A stretch of 64,000 nt of DNA from Phocaeicola faecicola (lineage in GTDB: Bacteria > Bacteroidota > Bacteroidia > Bacteroidales > Bacteroidaceae), in contig NZ_JABSOE010000009.1 of the NCBI RefSeq assembly GCF_013618865.1, forward strand, positions 1 through 64,000, given 5' to 3'. Below, piece after piece: positions 34,150 through 42,905 of the stretch; position 1 is the stretch's first letter; each line of letters starts with the position of its first letter. A program made the translations under genes and the position numbers. The notes beneath the pieces are model-generated. The model was given only the letters and a program-made list of their open reading frames with translations. It did no database searches and was not told the origin of the DNA.

Positions 34150-35517
34150 ATGAAAAAGACGTTTCAAATCGGACATGTGATTCTCTGGCTGGCCTGCTGC
34201 AGTCTTTGCAGCGTACAGGCACAGGAGATCTGGGATATCGACCGCTGCATGGAGTATGCCGTGGCGCACAACCGCACGGTCAGACAGCGGGCACTGGAAA
34301 CGGACAACTACCGGGCCAGCCGCATGAAAGCCATCGGACAGTTCCTCCCGGGCATCAGCGGCAGCATCGGCGCACAATATAATTTCGGACGTTCGGTCGA
34401 CCCGGAAACCAATACCTATCTTTCGAAGTCGACATTCAACAACGGTTATTCGGTGGAAGCCTCTGTATCGATATTCCGCGGAGGCAGCCTGATCAATCAG
34501 GTACGCCAGGCAAAGGCCAATCTGCTCCTGGGCAAGGCCGCCCAACAGGAGGCATACGACCAGACGGCCCTGGAAACCTTCCAGGCATACATCGATGCGG
34601 TTTATTATTACGGGGCTTCTTTACTGGCCGAAAAGAAACTGGCGGAAAGTGACTCCCTGCTGTACAAGACTTCGTATCAGGAACAACTGGGACTCAAGGG
34701 AAGGGCTGATGTGGCACAGATGGAGGCGCAGCAGGCTACGGACGTATATGAGCTGACCCGTCAGCGGAACCTGTTCCGGACAGCATTGCTGACACTCAAA
34801 CAGACCATGAATTATCCGGCTGCCGATACGCTGGTACTGGATACCCGCCTGCTGACCGATGCGGTCTGCGAGCAGATGGAGTGTACCCCGGAAAATGCGG
34901 ATGAGATCTTCCGTGTGGCACTCTACGGCAATCCGACCCTCCGGCAGGCAGCCCTGAGACAGCAGAGTGCCCGCCTGCAGCGGAAGATGACCTGGGGCAA
35001 CCTTGTGCCTTCCATCAGTCTGTTCGGAGGAGTCTCTACCTCGTACTACAAGGAACTGCACCGCTCGGGATATCCCGGTTTCCGGAGCCAGTTCGACAAC
35101 AACATGGGATCGTATGTGGGCATCAGCATGAGTATTCCGATTTTCAACCGGTTGTCGGGAGTCGCCGGTCTGAGACAGGCACGCAACGATTACCGGATTG
35201 CGCAGGAACAGTACGAAGCACAGAAAGAAGCACTACAGAAACTGATACAGCAGGCAGTGCAGGACCGGGAAGGCTACCTGAAGGAAAGCATACAGATGGA
35301 AAAGAAAGTCCGGGCCGACTCGCTTGCCTACCACGTGACCCGACGGAAGTTTGAAGAAGGACTGATGACTTCCCTCGACGTACAGAACAGTGCAAGCACC
35401 CTACAGCAAAGTCAGATAACCCTGCTGCAAAGCAAACTGACCTACGTAATGAAATGCCGGCTGGTAGATTATTACAAAGGAAAGGAAATCATCCGGAGAA
35501 AAGCAGGAATCAAGTAA
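34150..35517 (+). CDS. TolC-family outer-membrane efflux protein
   Basis: A 455-residue outer-membrane factor with a signal peptide (about 1-25, ending SVQAQ). Two repeats of long helices and beta strands typical of OEP: EIWDIDRCMEYAVAHNRTVRQRALE opens repeat 1, and PTLRQAALRQQSARLQRKMTWGNLVPSISLFGGVST opens repeat 2. It forms the trimeric channel for tripartite export. It is the first gene of sigma-54 operon 2 and is followed 19 bp later by the adaptor gene. Confidence 0.93.
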   Translation: MKKTFQIGHVILWLACCSLCSVQAQEIWDIDRCMEYAVAHNRTVRQRALETDNYRASRMKAIGQFLPGISGSIGAQYNFGRSVDPETNTYLSKSTFNNGYSVEASVSIFRGGSLINQVRQAKANLLLGKAAQQEAYDQTALETFQAYIDAVYYYGASLLAEKKLAESDSLLYKTSYQEQLGLKGRADVAQMEAQQATDVYELTRQRNLFRTALLTLKQTMNYPAADTLVLDTRLLTDAVCEQMECTPENADEIFRVALYGNPTLRQAALRQQSARLQRKMTWGNLVPSISLFGGVSTSYYKELHRSGYPGFRSQFDNNMGSYVGISMSIPIFNRLSGVAGLRQARNDYRIAQEQYEAQKEALQKLIQQAVQDREGYLKESIQMEKKVRADSLAYHVTRRKFEEGLMTSLDVQNSASTLQQSQITLLQSKLTYVMKCRLVDYYKGKEIIRRKAGIK

Positions 35518-35536
35518 CGAATAAATCATTGGAATC

Positions 35537-36787
35537 ATGGATATACAGTTGGAAAAGAAAAAAGGAATACAGAAGAAACACCTGCCCTACCTCATTGGCG
35601 GAGGCATCATCCTGTTGCTGCTGGGCATGATTGTATTCGGGAATCATGCGGCTACCCTGAGGGTCGACCGGGAGTCGGTCAATATCGCCCAGGTGACTTA
35701 CGGGGAGTTCAACGATTATATCCGCCTGAACGGACAGGTACAGCCCATCTCGGTGGTACAGCTCAGTCCGGAAGAAGGAGGTATCGTGCAGGAGAAAGTG
35801 GTAGAAGAAGGCACACACGTCAAAAAGGGGGATGTGATTCTCCGCCTGAGCAACTCGAACCTGGACTTGCAGATACTGAATGCGGAATCGGAACTGGCGG
35901 AAAAGCAGAACCTGCTCCGCAATACGCAGGTGACCATGCAGCAGGATAAATTGAACAACGAGACGGAGAAGGTGCAACTGGACATGGACATCCGGCGCAA
36001 GCAGCGTACTTTCTCCCAGTACGAACGGCTGTATCAGGAACGGCTGGTCAGCCGGGAGGAATACCTGCAGGCTAAGGAAGACTACGAAGTATCCCGGAAA
36101 AAACACAGCCTCATCAACGAACGGCTGATACAGGACTCCATTTACCGGAGCATCCAGATGGACCAGATGGAGGACAATCTCCAGAACATGAGAAAGAATG
36201 TGCTGCTCATACGGGAGCGGAAAAACAAGCTGGAGGTACGGGCTACCATCGACGGGGAACTGGGGCTGCTGGATGCCGAACTGGGACAGAACATTACTGC
36301 CGGACAGATGGTGGGGCAGATCAATGATCTCTCGGATTTCAAGATTGAGGCAATGGTCGACGAGCATTACATCGACCGGGTGACCGGCGGACTTCCCGGC
36401 AGTTTTGAACGGCAGGGCAACCGTTTTCAACTGAAGGTACGCAAGGTCTACCCCGAGGTGCGTGAAGGACGTTTCCGTACTGACCTGGTGTTCGAGGGAG
36501 AACGGCCGGAGAATATCCGGAGCGGACAGACCTACTACATCGACCTGCAGTTGGGAGAACCGACCGAAAGTGTACTGATTCCCAAGGGAACCTTCTTCCA
36601 GGTAACCGGAGGCAACTGGATTTTCGTAGTCGACAAGGAGGGCAAGAAGGCTTACCGACGTCCCATCCGCATCGGACGGCAGAACCCGCAGTATTATGAG
36701 GTACTCGAGGGACTGGAGCCGGGTGAGCAGGTCATTGTCTCGGGATACGAGAGCTACAAGGACAATGAAGTGCTGATTCTGAATTAA
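35537..36787 (+). CDS. HlyD/MFP-type periplasmic adaptor
   Basis: A 416-residue membrane fusion protein anchored by one N-terminal helix (about 19-35, YLIGGGIILLLLGMIVF). The split lipoyl (biotinyl-lipoyl) domain is visible in GQVQPISVVQLSPEEGGIVQEKVVEEGTHVKKGDVILRLS, with a coiled-coil hairpin of about 140 residues after it (residues 105-230). The beta-barrel and membrane-proximal domains end with ENIRSGQTYYIDLQLG and PGEQVIVSGYESYKDN. It would bridge the TolC-like channel and the FtsX-type permeases. Confidence 0.93.
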   Translation: MDIQLEKKKGIQKKHLPYLIGGGIILLLLGMIVFGNHAATLRVDRESVNIAQVTYGEFNDYIRLNGQVQPISVVQLSPEEGGIVQEKVVEEGTHVKKGDVILRLSNSNLDLQILNAESELAEKQNLLRNTQVTMQQDKLNNETEKVQLDMDIRRKQRTFSQYERLYQERLVSREEYLQAKEDYEVSRKKHSLINERLIQDSIYRSIQMDQMEDNLQNMRKNVLLIRERKNKLEVRATIDGELGLLDAELGQNITAGQMVGQINDLSDFKIEAMVDEHYIDRVTGGLPGSFERQGNRFQLKVRKVYPEVREGRFRTDLVFEGERPENIRSGQTYYIDLQLGEPTESVLIPKGTFFQVTGGNWIFVVDKEGKKAYRRPIRIGRQNPQYYEVLEGLEPGEQVIVSGYESYKDNEVLILN

Positions 36788-36829
36788 ACAAATCACCAAG
36801 AATGATCAACCATTTTATATTATACCATT

Positions 36830-37444
36830 ATGAAAAAGATTATGTGTACACTGGCCTTGCTGGCCAACCTGTTTTTATCTACTTCCTGCATTGCAGGCAG
36901 TACGAAGGATATCGTCAACGAAAACCGTGAGGTCGCTCCCTTCCATTCCATCGCCATCGAAAGTGTGGGAAGCATCCATTTCACTCAGGCAGACCATTAT
37001 TCCCTGCGGCTGGAAGGAAAGCCGGAGCTGGTCAAACAGCTGACCAACGAAGTGAAAAACGGTACGCTCTGCATCGACACAAAGAAAGACAAGAGCCTGA
37101 AAGGAAACATCAAACTGGATATTTATATCACTGCTCCCGATTTGAAGCAAGTGGATTTTGACGGAGTAGGCTCCTTTGAATGCAAGAATGTGCTCAAGGC
37201 GGAAGACATTGCCTTCAATATTGACGGAGTGGGAAAAGTGGAAATCGGCAACCTGCAGTGCAATCTCCTTCAGCTCGATTTTGACGGAGTAGGAAAGGCA
37301 GATATACAAGTAAACTGCCGTCAGCTCAAGGCCAACATCGACGGAGTGGGAAAAGTGACGCTGAGCGGTTCTGCCGACCAGGCGGACATCCGCAAGGACG
37401 GCATCGGGGTATTCAACACCCGCAACTTGAAAGTAGGTAAATAA
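36830..37444 (+). CDS. GIN-domain (DUF2807) exported protein
   Basis: A 204-residue exported protein with a signal peptide or lipobox-like start (LFLSTSCIAG, Cys about 20). The body is a beta-solenoid GIN/DUF2807 domain with the repeating motif hDhDGVGphphp: VDFDGVGSFECKN, NIDGVGKVEIGN, DFDGVGKADIQ, NIDGVGKVTLSGS. Such proteins are exported and often found with anti-sigma factors or envelope-stress genes; their function is unknown. Here it lies inside the efflux operon, 42 bp after the adaptor and 35 bp before a permease, suggesting a periplasmic partner or substrate. Confidence 0.85.
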   Translation: MKKIMCTLALLANLFLSTSCIAGSTKDIVNENREVAPFHSIAIESVGSIHFTQADHYSLRLEGKPELVKQLTNEVKNGTLCIDTKKDKSLKGNIKLDIYITAPDLKQVDFDGVGSFECKNVLKAEDIAFNIDGVGKVEIGNLQCNLLQLDFDGVGKADIQVNCRQLKANIDGVGKVTLSGSADQADIRKDGIGVFNTRNLKVGK

Positions 37445-37479
37445 TTTACTGTTCACACATACCTCTAACGGTTTTAAAG

Positions 37480-39822
37480 ATGATGAAAACACTGTTCCGT
37501 AATTTCTCGCATACGTTCCGGCGCTTCCCGACCACCAGTCTGATGAACCTTCTCGGACTGGGCCTCGCCTTTGTCTCCTTTTTCATTCTGATGGCCCAGG
37601 TAGACTATGACGCTAATTTCAATAAGGGCATCAAGGGCCATGAAAAGATTTTCCGGGTAGAGATAAATCCGGGAGAGGAGTATGACTGGCAACTGTGGAT
37701 GGCGCGTCCGCTGGCGGAACTGATAGGAAACAGTTCTACACACATCCGGGATATCTCCATACAGCCGACCTACGTATCCAGCTACGACCTGACAGTGAAT
37801 GAGCACCGGTTCCACGAAAAGGTACGGTTCGGGTTCGGCAATTTCATCCGCCTCTTTCATCCACAGATAATTGCCGGTTCGGAAGCGGCCATCGAGAAGC
37901 CGCATACACTGCTGATACCGGAATCGATGGCACTGCGGCTCTTCCAGACCAGGGATGCGGTAGGTAAACAGTTGTTTTTCAACAAGCAGGATGAATGGAC
38001 TGTGGGAGGAGTTTACCGGGATTTTCCTGAAAACTCGCTGATAGGCGACTGTATTCTGATTACCCTTAATCCTCAGGAGAATAAAGACAATTGGAAAAAC
38101 TGGAACTACTTTTGTTTTCTTTCCCTGGACGATGCCGCTCATGTCCGACAGGTAGAATCAGATATCAAGGAAGAACTCTCCCAGTTTCTTGCAGCCTCTG
38201 GGGAAACCATCGAGGGACTGCCTGAAATCCGGCTGACTTCCATCACAGACAGTCATTTCTCTCCGGTAGGCAACAAAGGGGCAAGCAGTCGCACTACGGT
38301 CTACCTTCTGTGCTGCATCGCCTTCCTGATTGTGGGAATCGCCGGTATCAACTACATGAATTTCTCACTGGCGGAAACACCCATGCGCATCAAGAGCATC
38401 AATACGCAGAAGGTACTGGGAGCCACTACCGGTTCACTCCGTGCCGGCCTGCTGGCCGAATCGGTGCTGATCAGTCTCTGTGGCTTCGTACTGGCCATGT
38501 GCTTCCTCTGTCTGCTCAAGGATACCGGCCTGCAGGAACTGGTTTCTGCCACTCTGAGCCTGTCCAAGCATCCTCGTCTGGTGGGAATTACCTTAGGCAT
38601 CAGCCTGCTGATAGGCATACTGGCAGGCATTTATCCGGCCTGGTACGTGACCTCCTTCCCCACTGCCCTGGCTCTGAAAGGTTCGTTCGGACTCTCCCCT
38701 AAAGGAAAGTTGCTGCGAACGGGACTGGTCTGCTTTCAGTTTCTGATTTCCTTCATACTGATCATCGGAGTAGGAATCATGTATCAGCAGAGCAACTACA
38801 TACGGACTTCCGAATACGGATACGACAAGGAGGCCATCCTCATCGGCAATATGAACACGGAAAGCAAACGGCAGAAGGAAGCCATTGTCAGCGAACTGAC
38901 CCGGATTCCGGGAGTGGAAGGAGTGGCCTTTTCCCAGTTTGTCCTGAGTTCGGGAGACGATTACATGAGCTGGGGACGAGGAAGCGGTGACAGGAATATC
39001 TTCTTCGACGTACTGCCGGTTGACTCCCGCTACCTGGAGGTCATGGGCATCCGCATTACGGAAGGACGGAACTTCAGACAGGGTGACGGAGATGTGTATA
39101 TTTTCAACGAGGCAGCCCGTACCAAATATCCCTGGCTCAAGGTGAATGAGCCCATCAATCCCGGAGACTACACGGTGGTGGGATTCTGCGAAAACATCCG
39201 GTTCAGTACGTTCCACAGCGATGACACCACCCGCCCCATGGCTTTCTTCCTCTATGGAAAAGACCATGAAGGATGGCCGGGAGACAACTTCCTCAATGTC
39301 CGTATTGCCCGGGGACAGGATAAAGTGGAAATCATCCGTACCCTGCAAGAGGCAATGAAAAAGTTCAGTCCCGGACACGACTTCAATTTCCGGTTCATCG
39401 ACAAGATTCTGGACAATACCTACCGCAACGAACTCCGGTTTGTCCGGCAGTTTTTCCTGTTTTCCCTGCTGGCCATCGTCATCTGCATAATCGGCGTCTT
39501 CGGACTGACCCTGTTCGAAAGTGAATACCGCCGCAAGGAAATCGGCATCCGGAAAATCATGGGCAGTTCTACCCGGGAAATCCTGTACATGTTCAACAGG
39601 AACTACCTGCTGATTCTTACGGGATGCTTCCTTGTAGCAGCGCCTTTCGGATGGTGGATAGGACACGAATGGCTGCAAAGTTTCTCAGAGAAAACACCGA
39701 TATGCGGCTGGATATTCCTGGCCTCGTTCCTGACGGTAACACTGATTACCCTGGTGACGGTAACGGTACAGAGCTGGAAAAATGCCTGTGAGAATCCGGT
39801 TCACAGCATCAAGACGGAATAA
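37480..39822 (+). CDS. FtsX/MacB-type ABC transporter permease
   Basis: A 780-residue protein, third FtsX-type permease of the locus. It has an N-terminal helix (about 19-40, SLMNLLGLGLAFVSFFILMAQ), a periplasmic domain, three helices at about 270-395, a further helix near 415-430, a second periplasmic domain, and three C-terminal helices, with the tail NPVHSIKTE. There is no ATPase gene in operon 2, so it must borrow the one at 28020 or another. It ends at a strong terminator at 39875. Confidence 0.92.
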   Translation: MMKTLFRNFSHTFRRFPTTSLMNLLGLGLAFVSFFILMAQVDYDANFNKGIKGHEKIFRVEINPGEEYDWQLWMARPLAELIGNSSTHIRDISIQPTYVSSYDLTVNEHRFHEKVRFGFGNFIRLFHPQIIAGSEAAIEKPHTLLIPESMALRLFQTRDAVGKQLFFNKQDEWTVGGVYRDFPENSLIGDCILITLNPQENKDNWKNWNYFCFLSLDDAAHVRQVESDIKEELSQFLAASGETIEGLPEIRLTSITDSHFSPVGNKGASSRTTVYLLCCIAFLIVGIAGINYMNFSLAETPMRIKSINTQKVLGATTGSLRAGLLAESVLISLCGFVLAMCFLCLLKDTGLQELVSATLSLSKHPRLVGITLGISLLIGILAGIYPAWYVTSFPTALALKGSFGLSPKGKLLRTGLVCFQFLISFILIIGVGIMYQQSNYIRTSEYGYDKEAILIGNMNTESKRQKEAIVSELTRIPGVEGVAFSQFVLSSGDDYMSWGRGSGDRNIFFDVLPVDSRYLEVMGIRITEGRNFRQGDGDVYIFNEAARTKYPWLKVNEPINPGDYTVVGFCENIRFSTFHSDDTTRPMAFFLYGKDHEGWPGDNFLNVRIARGQDKVEIIRTLQEAMKKFSPGHDFNFRFIDKILDNTYRNELRFVRQFFLFSLLAIVICIIGVFGLTLFESEYRRKEIGIRKIMGSSTREILYMFNRNYLLILTGCFLVAAPFGWWIGHEWLQSFSEKTPICGWIFLASFLTVTLITLVTVTVQSWKNACENPVHSIKTE

Positions 39823-39874
39823 GCGGTCCGTCTTTGACACGTACTCTTTTGTTTTACTAAATAGATGCTTTCAC

Positions 39875-39927
39875 GGAACAGTTCTTTCCTTGTCATTATA
39901 TGATTCGGAAGAACTGTTCCTTTTTTT
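39875..39927 (+). terminator. Intrinsic terminator of sigma-54 operon 2
   Basis: GGAACAGTTCTTTCC (39875-39889) pairs with GGAAGAACTGTTCC (39907-39920), followed by seven T. Confidence 0.93.
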
Positions 39928-40011
39928 CTGGAATAAGGAAAAATTGCGTACCTTTACCTCCGTACAATCACATAGGCAATATCTTCAATTATTTTAAATA
40001 AATCTTTACAC

Positions 40012-41058
40012 ATGAAAAACTTTTTACTCACATGCGGATTCCTGGGAGCCTTCGGGAGTTCCTTTGCCCAAGAGCTTATCTTACCCCAACCGTCCGTACA
40101 GCCCAGTCGGGCACAACAGGAACAGATTGCACGGAAATACGGAATGTTCATCCACTTTGGCATCAATACGTTTCATGACGAAGAATGGACCGACGGAAGC
40201 AAGCCGGCCTCTTCGTATGCACCTTCTGCCATCGATGCGGAACAGTGGATACGTACCGCCAAAGAGGCAGGAATGAAATACGTGATACTGATTGCCAAAC
40301 ACCATGACGGCTTCTGCCTGTGGGACAGCCGTTACACGGAATACGACGTGGCCAGCTCCGGCAATCCGACAAACGTCATCGAGGCCGTTGCCAGGGCTTG
40401 CCGGAAATACGACATCGGACTGGGACTGTATTATTCGTTGTGGGACAGAAAGGCCAATGCCGATGTAGAAGACTGGAAGAAAGACGAGGCATACAACCAG
40501 TATATGCTGAACCAGCTTACGGAACTGATGGATATCGTAAACGACTATACGAAGGTAGTGGAATTCTGGTTCGACGAAGGATGGGTAAAGCAGAACTACC
40601 GCTGGCCCGTGATGGACATCTACCAGACCATCAAGCAGAGGATGCCGGAATGCCAGGTGGGAGTAAACTGGACCATCGGTGCCCCGGAGAATGCGGATAA
40701 GCACCCGGTGATTCCGCAAGAGCAGAAAGAGGGATATCCGATACGGTATTTCCCCAGTGACTTCCGCTTGGGTGCCCCCTATCTTCCAACGGACAACGAT
40801 CCGAAAATATTCGTCCACAACGGACGGCAGTATTATATGCCCTGGGAATCGACCGTCTGTATCAGCAAGCGCTGGTTTTACAATACCACCGACAACGAGT
40901 TCAAGTCGGTCGATGAACTCGAAAAACTTTTCTGCCAAAGTACCAAGAACGACAATATCCTGATCCTGAACTGTCCTCCCAACAGGGACGGCAAACTGAG
41001 AGACCAGGATGTCAACATTCTGAAAGCACTGTATAAACGGATAAAGAAGTATTTGTAA
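40012..41058 (+). CDS. GH29 alpha-L-fucosidase
   Basis: A 348-residue secreted glycosidase with a signal peptide (about 1-19, ending SFA-Q). TIM-barrel GH29 core: KYGMFIHFGINTFHDEEW, AKEAGMKYVILIAKHHDGFCLWDS, GLGLYYSLWD, and the nucleophile Asp188 in VEFWFDEGW. It is short because it has the catalytic domain only, without the C-terminal beta-sandwich of longer members. It should remove fucose from host-type glycans in the periplasm. It sits 180 bp before a sulfatase gene, with which it makes functional sense in mucin degradation, although a hairpin and a promoter separate them. Confidence 0.92.
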   Translation: MKNFLLTCGFLGAFGSSFAQELILPQPSVQPSRAQQEQIARKYGMFIHFGINTFHDEEWTDGSKPASSYAPSAIDAEQWIRTAKEAGMKYVILIAKHHDGFCLWDSRYTEYDVASSGNPTNVIEAVARACRKYDIGLGLYYSLWDRKANADVEDWKKDEAYNQYMLNQLTELMDIVNDYTKVVEFWFDEGWVKQNYRWPVMDIYQTIKQRMPECQVGVNWTIGAPENADKHPVIPQEQKEGYPIRYFPSDFRLGAPYLPTDNDPKIFVHNGRQYYMPWESTVCISKRWFYNTTDNEFKSVDELEKLFCQSTKNDNILILNCPPNRDGKLRDQDVNILKALYKRIKKYL

Positions 41059-41074
41059 CACATTACATAACAAC

Positions 41075-41136
41075 CCTCTTTCTATATATCTGAAAAAGCA
41101 GGGTCCTTTCTATTTTTTCAGATATATAGAAAGAGG
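41075..41136. terminator. Perfect 23-bp hairpin between GH29 and sulfatase
   Basis: The arms 41075-41097 and 41114-41136 are exact reverse complements (23 bp, CCTCTTTCTATATATCTGAA and its partner) with a 16-nt loop. It begins 17 bp after the GH29 stop codon. There is no T-run beyond it; the T-run is inside the stem. It could be a terminator, an RNA processing or stability element, or a miniature transposon remnant. Confidence 0.6.
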
Positions 41137-41140
41137 AATT

Positions 41141-41168
41141 CTCGACTAAAATATCTACCTTTGTCGAG
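41141..41168 (+). promoter_or_regulatory. -7 box with overlapping inverted repeat before the sulfatase
   Basis: TACCTTTG (41156-41163) matches TAnnTTTG. The dyad CTCGAC (41141-41146) / GTCGAG (41163-41168) spans the box, as an operator might. Confidence 0.5.
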
Positions 41169-41239
41169 GACTGCCGCACAAGGTCCTACGACCATTACAG
41201 ACAGCAGTCCGGCAATAAACAATAATTAATTCAAATACC

Positions 41240-42817
41240 ATGAAATCCAACACAGTAATTAAACTATTTTGCTTTTCATCAGTAGGAGTTTCATCGCTGG
41301 CTCTTACTTCGTGTTCCGAACCTCAGAAACAGGACGAACGTTTCAATATTGTCTATATCATGACCGATGACCATACGGCGCAGATGATGAGTTGCTACGA
41401 CAACCGCTATGTGGAGACGCCCAACCTGGACCGTATTGCAGCGGAAGGAGTAAAATTCACCAACAGTTTTGTAGCCAACTCGCTGAGTGGTCCGAGCCGT
41501 GCCTGCATGCTCACGGGCAAGCACAGCCATGCCAACGGATTCTATGACAATACGACCTGTGTATTCGACGGTTCGCAACAGACCATGCCGAAGCTGCTGC
41601 AGCAGGCAGGATACCAGACAGCCATCATCGGAAAATGGCACCTGGAAAGTCTGCCTACCGGATTCGACTACTGGGAGGTCCTGCCCGGACAGGGGGATTA
41701 CTACAATCCGTCTTTCATCGAAATGAACAATGATACGGTGACCGAAAAGGGATATCTGACCAACCTCATTACCGACAAGAGTATCAACTGGCTGGAGAAC
41801 CAGCGCGACAAGAACAAGCCTTTCTGTCTTTTCATCCATCACAAGGCCTGCCACCGCGACTGGCTGCCGGAACTGAAGTACCTGTCGCTGTATGAGGACA
41901 AGACCTTTACCATGCCCGACAACTTCTACGATGACTATGAGGGCAGGGAAGCGGCCAAGACTCAGGAGATGAGTATCCTGAAGGACATGGACATCATGTA
42001 TGATACCAAAATGTACGATCCGAAAGGTGAGTCACGGCTGAAAGCTACGTACGAAAAGCTGATCGGCCGTCTGGATCCGGAAGACCGTAAAGTATACGAT
42101 GCCTTCTATCAGCCTATCATCGATGAGTTCTACAAGAAGAACCCGCAGGGAAAGGAACTGGCCGAATGGAAGTACCAGCGTTACATGCGCGATTATGCGA
42201 AGGTGCTGAAATCGTTTGACGATAATGTAGGAAGGGTGCTCGACTACCTGAAAGAACATGACATGCTGAAAAATACCCTGATTGTCTATACTTCCGACCA
42301 GGGATTCTATATGGGTGAACACGGATGGTTCGACAAGCGTTTCATGTACGAGGAATCCATGCGTACCCCGCTGATCATGCGTCTGCCGGACAATATGGCA
42401 CAGAAGGCCAAGGGAGATATTCCGCAGATGGTACAGAACATCGACTATGCTCCTACGTTCCTGGAACTGGCCGGTGCAGAGATTCCGGAAGACATACAGG
42501 GAGTTTCACTGCTGCCGCTGCTTAAGGGCGAGAAACCAGCCGACTGGCGCAAGTCGCTGTACTATCATTTCTATGAGTATCCGGCCGAACACATGGTGAA
42601 ACGTCATTACGGAGTACGTACAGAACGCTACAAACTGATTCATTTCTATAACGACATCGATGCGTGGGAACTGTACGACCTGCAGGAGGATCCGAAGGAA
42701 ATGAACAACCTGTATGGTAAGGCGGGTTACGAGAAAATCACCGAGGAACTCAAGGCGGAACTGGTAAGACTGCAGACACAGTACCACGATCCGATAGAGG
42801 AAAAACTGAAGAAATAA
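41240..42817 (+). CDS. Serine-type sulfatase, probable N-acetylglucosamine-6-sulfatase class
   Basis: A 525-residue lipoprotein (LTSC, Cys25). The sulfatase signature is SLSGPSRACMLTGKHSHANGF; Ser83 in S-x-P-S-R is converted to formylglycine by the anaerobic serine-type maturase (anSME), which is not in the window. Metal-binding aspartates are in YIMTDDHT, and the second motif is GKWHLESLPTGFDYWEVLPGQGDYYNP. The DYWEVLPGQGDYYNP stretch and overall length suggest the GlcNAc-6-O-sulfatase group (S1_11) acting on mucin or keratan sulfate; this subfamily call is by memory only. Catalytic His/Lys are in SDQGFYMGEHGWFDKRFMYEES. Confidence 0.88.
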   Translation: MKSNTVIKLFCFSSVGVSSLALTSCSEPQKQDERFNIVYIMTDDHTAQMMSCYDNRYVETPNLDRIAAEGVKFTNSFVANSLSGPSRACMLTGKHSHANGFYDNTTCVFDGSQQTMPKLLQQAGYQTAIIGKWHLESLPTGFDYWEVLPGQGDYYNPSFIEMNNDTVTEKGYLTNLITDKSINWLENQRDKNKPFCLFIHHKACHRDWLPELKYLSLYEDKTFTMPDNFYDDYEGREAAKTQEMSILKDMDIMYDTKMYDPKGESRLKATYEKLIGRLDPEDRKVYDAFYQPIIDEFYKKNPQGKELAEWKYQRYMRDYAKVLKSFDDNVGRVLDYLKEHDMLKNTLIVYTSDQGFYMGEHGWFDKRFMYEESMRTPLIMRLPDNMAQKAKGDIPQMVQNIDYAPTFLELAGAEIPEDIQGVSLLPLLKGEKPADWRKSLYYHFYEYPAEHMVKRHYGVRTERYKLIHFYNDIDAWELYDLQEDPKEMNNLYGKAGYEKITEELKAELVRLQTQYHDPIEEKLKK

Positions 42818-42844
42818 GATTTCAAAGACGGATATCTGATAATA

Positions 42845-42905
42845 ACGGACGGCTCCGGCAGGCAGAGTTCAGGCTCTGCAGACTGCCGGGGTCGTCCGTC
42901 TTTTT
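42845..42905. terminator. Terminator between sulfatase and the convergent hypothetical gene
   Basis: A long interrupted hairpin: ACGGACG with CGTCCGT outside, CCGGCAG with CTGCCGG in the middle and CAGAG with CTCTG at the tip, followed by five T. The T-run touches the stop of the convergent gene. Confidence 0.88.

Noticed and set aside
35510-36799. Minus-strand open frame (429 codons) opposite the HlyD gene
   Set aside because: Shadow of the adaptor gene; composition-driven and lacks a signature.
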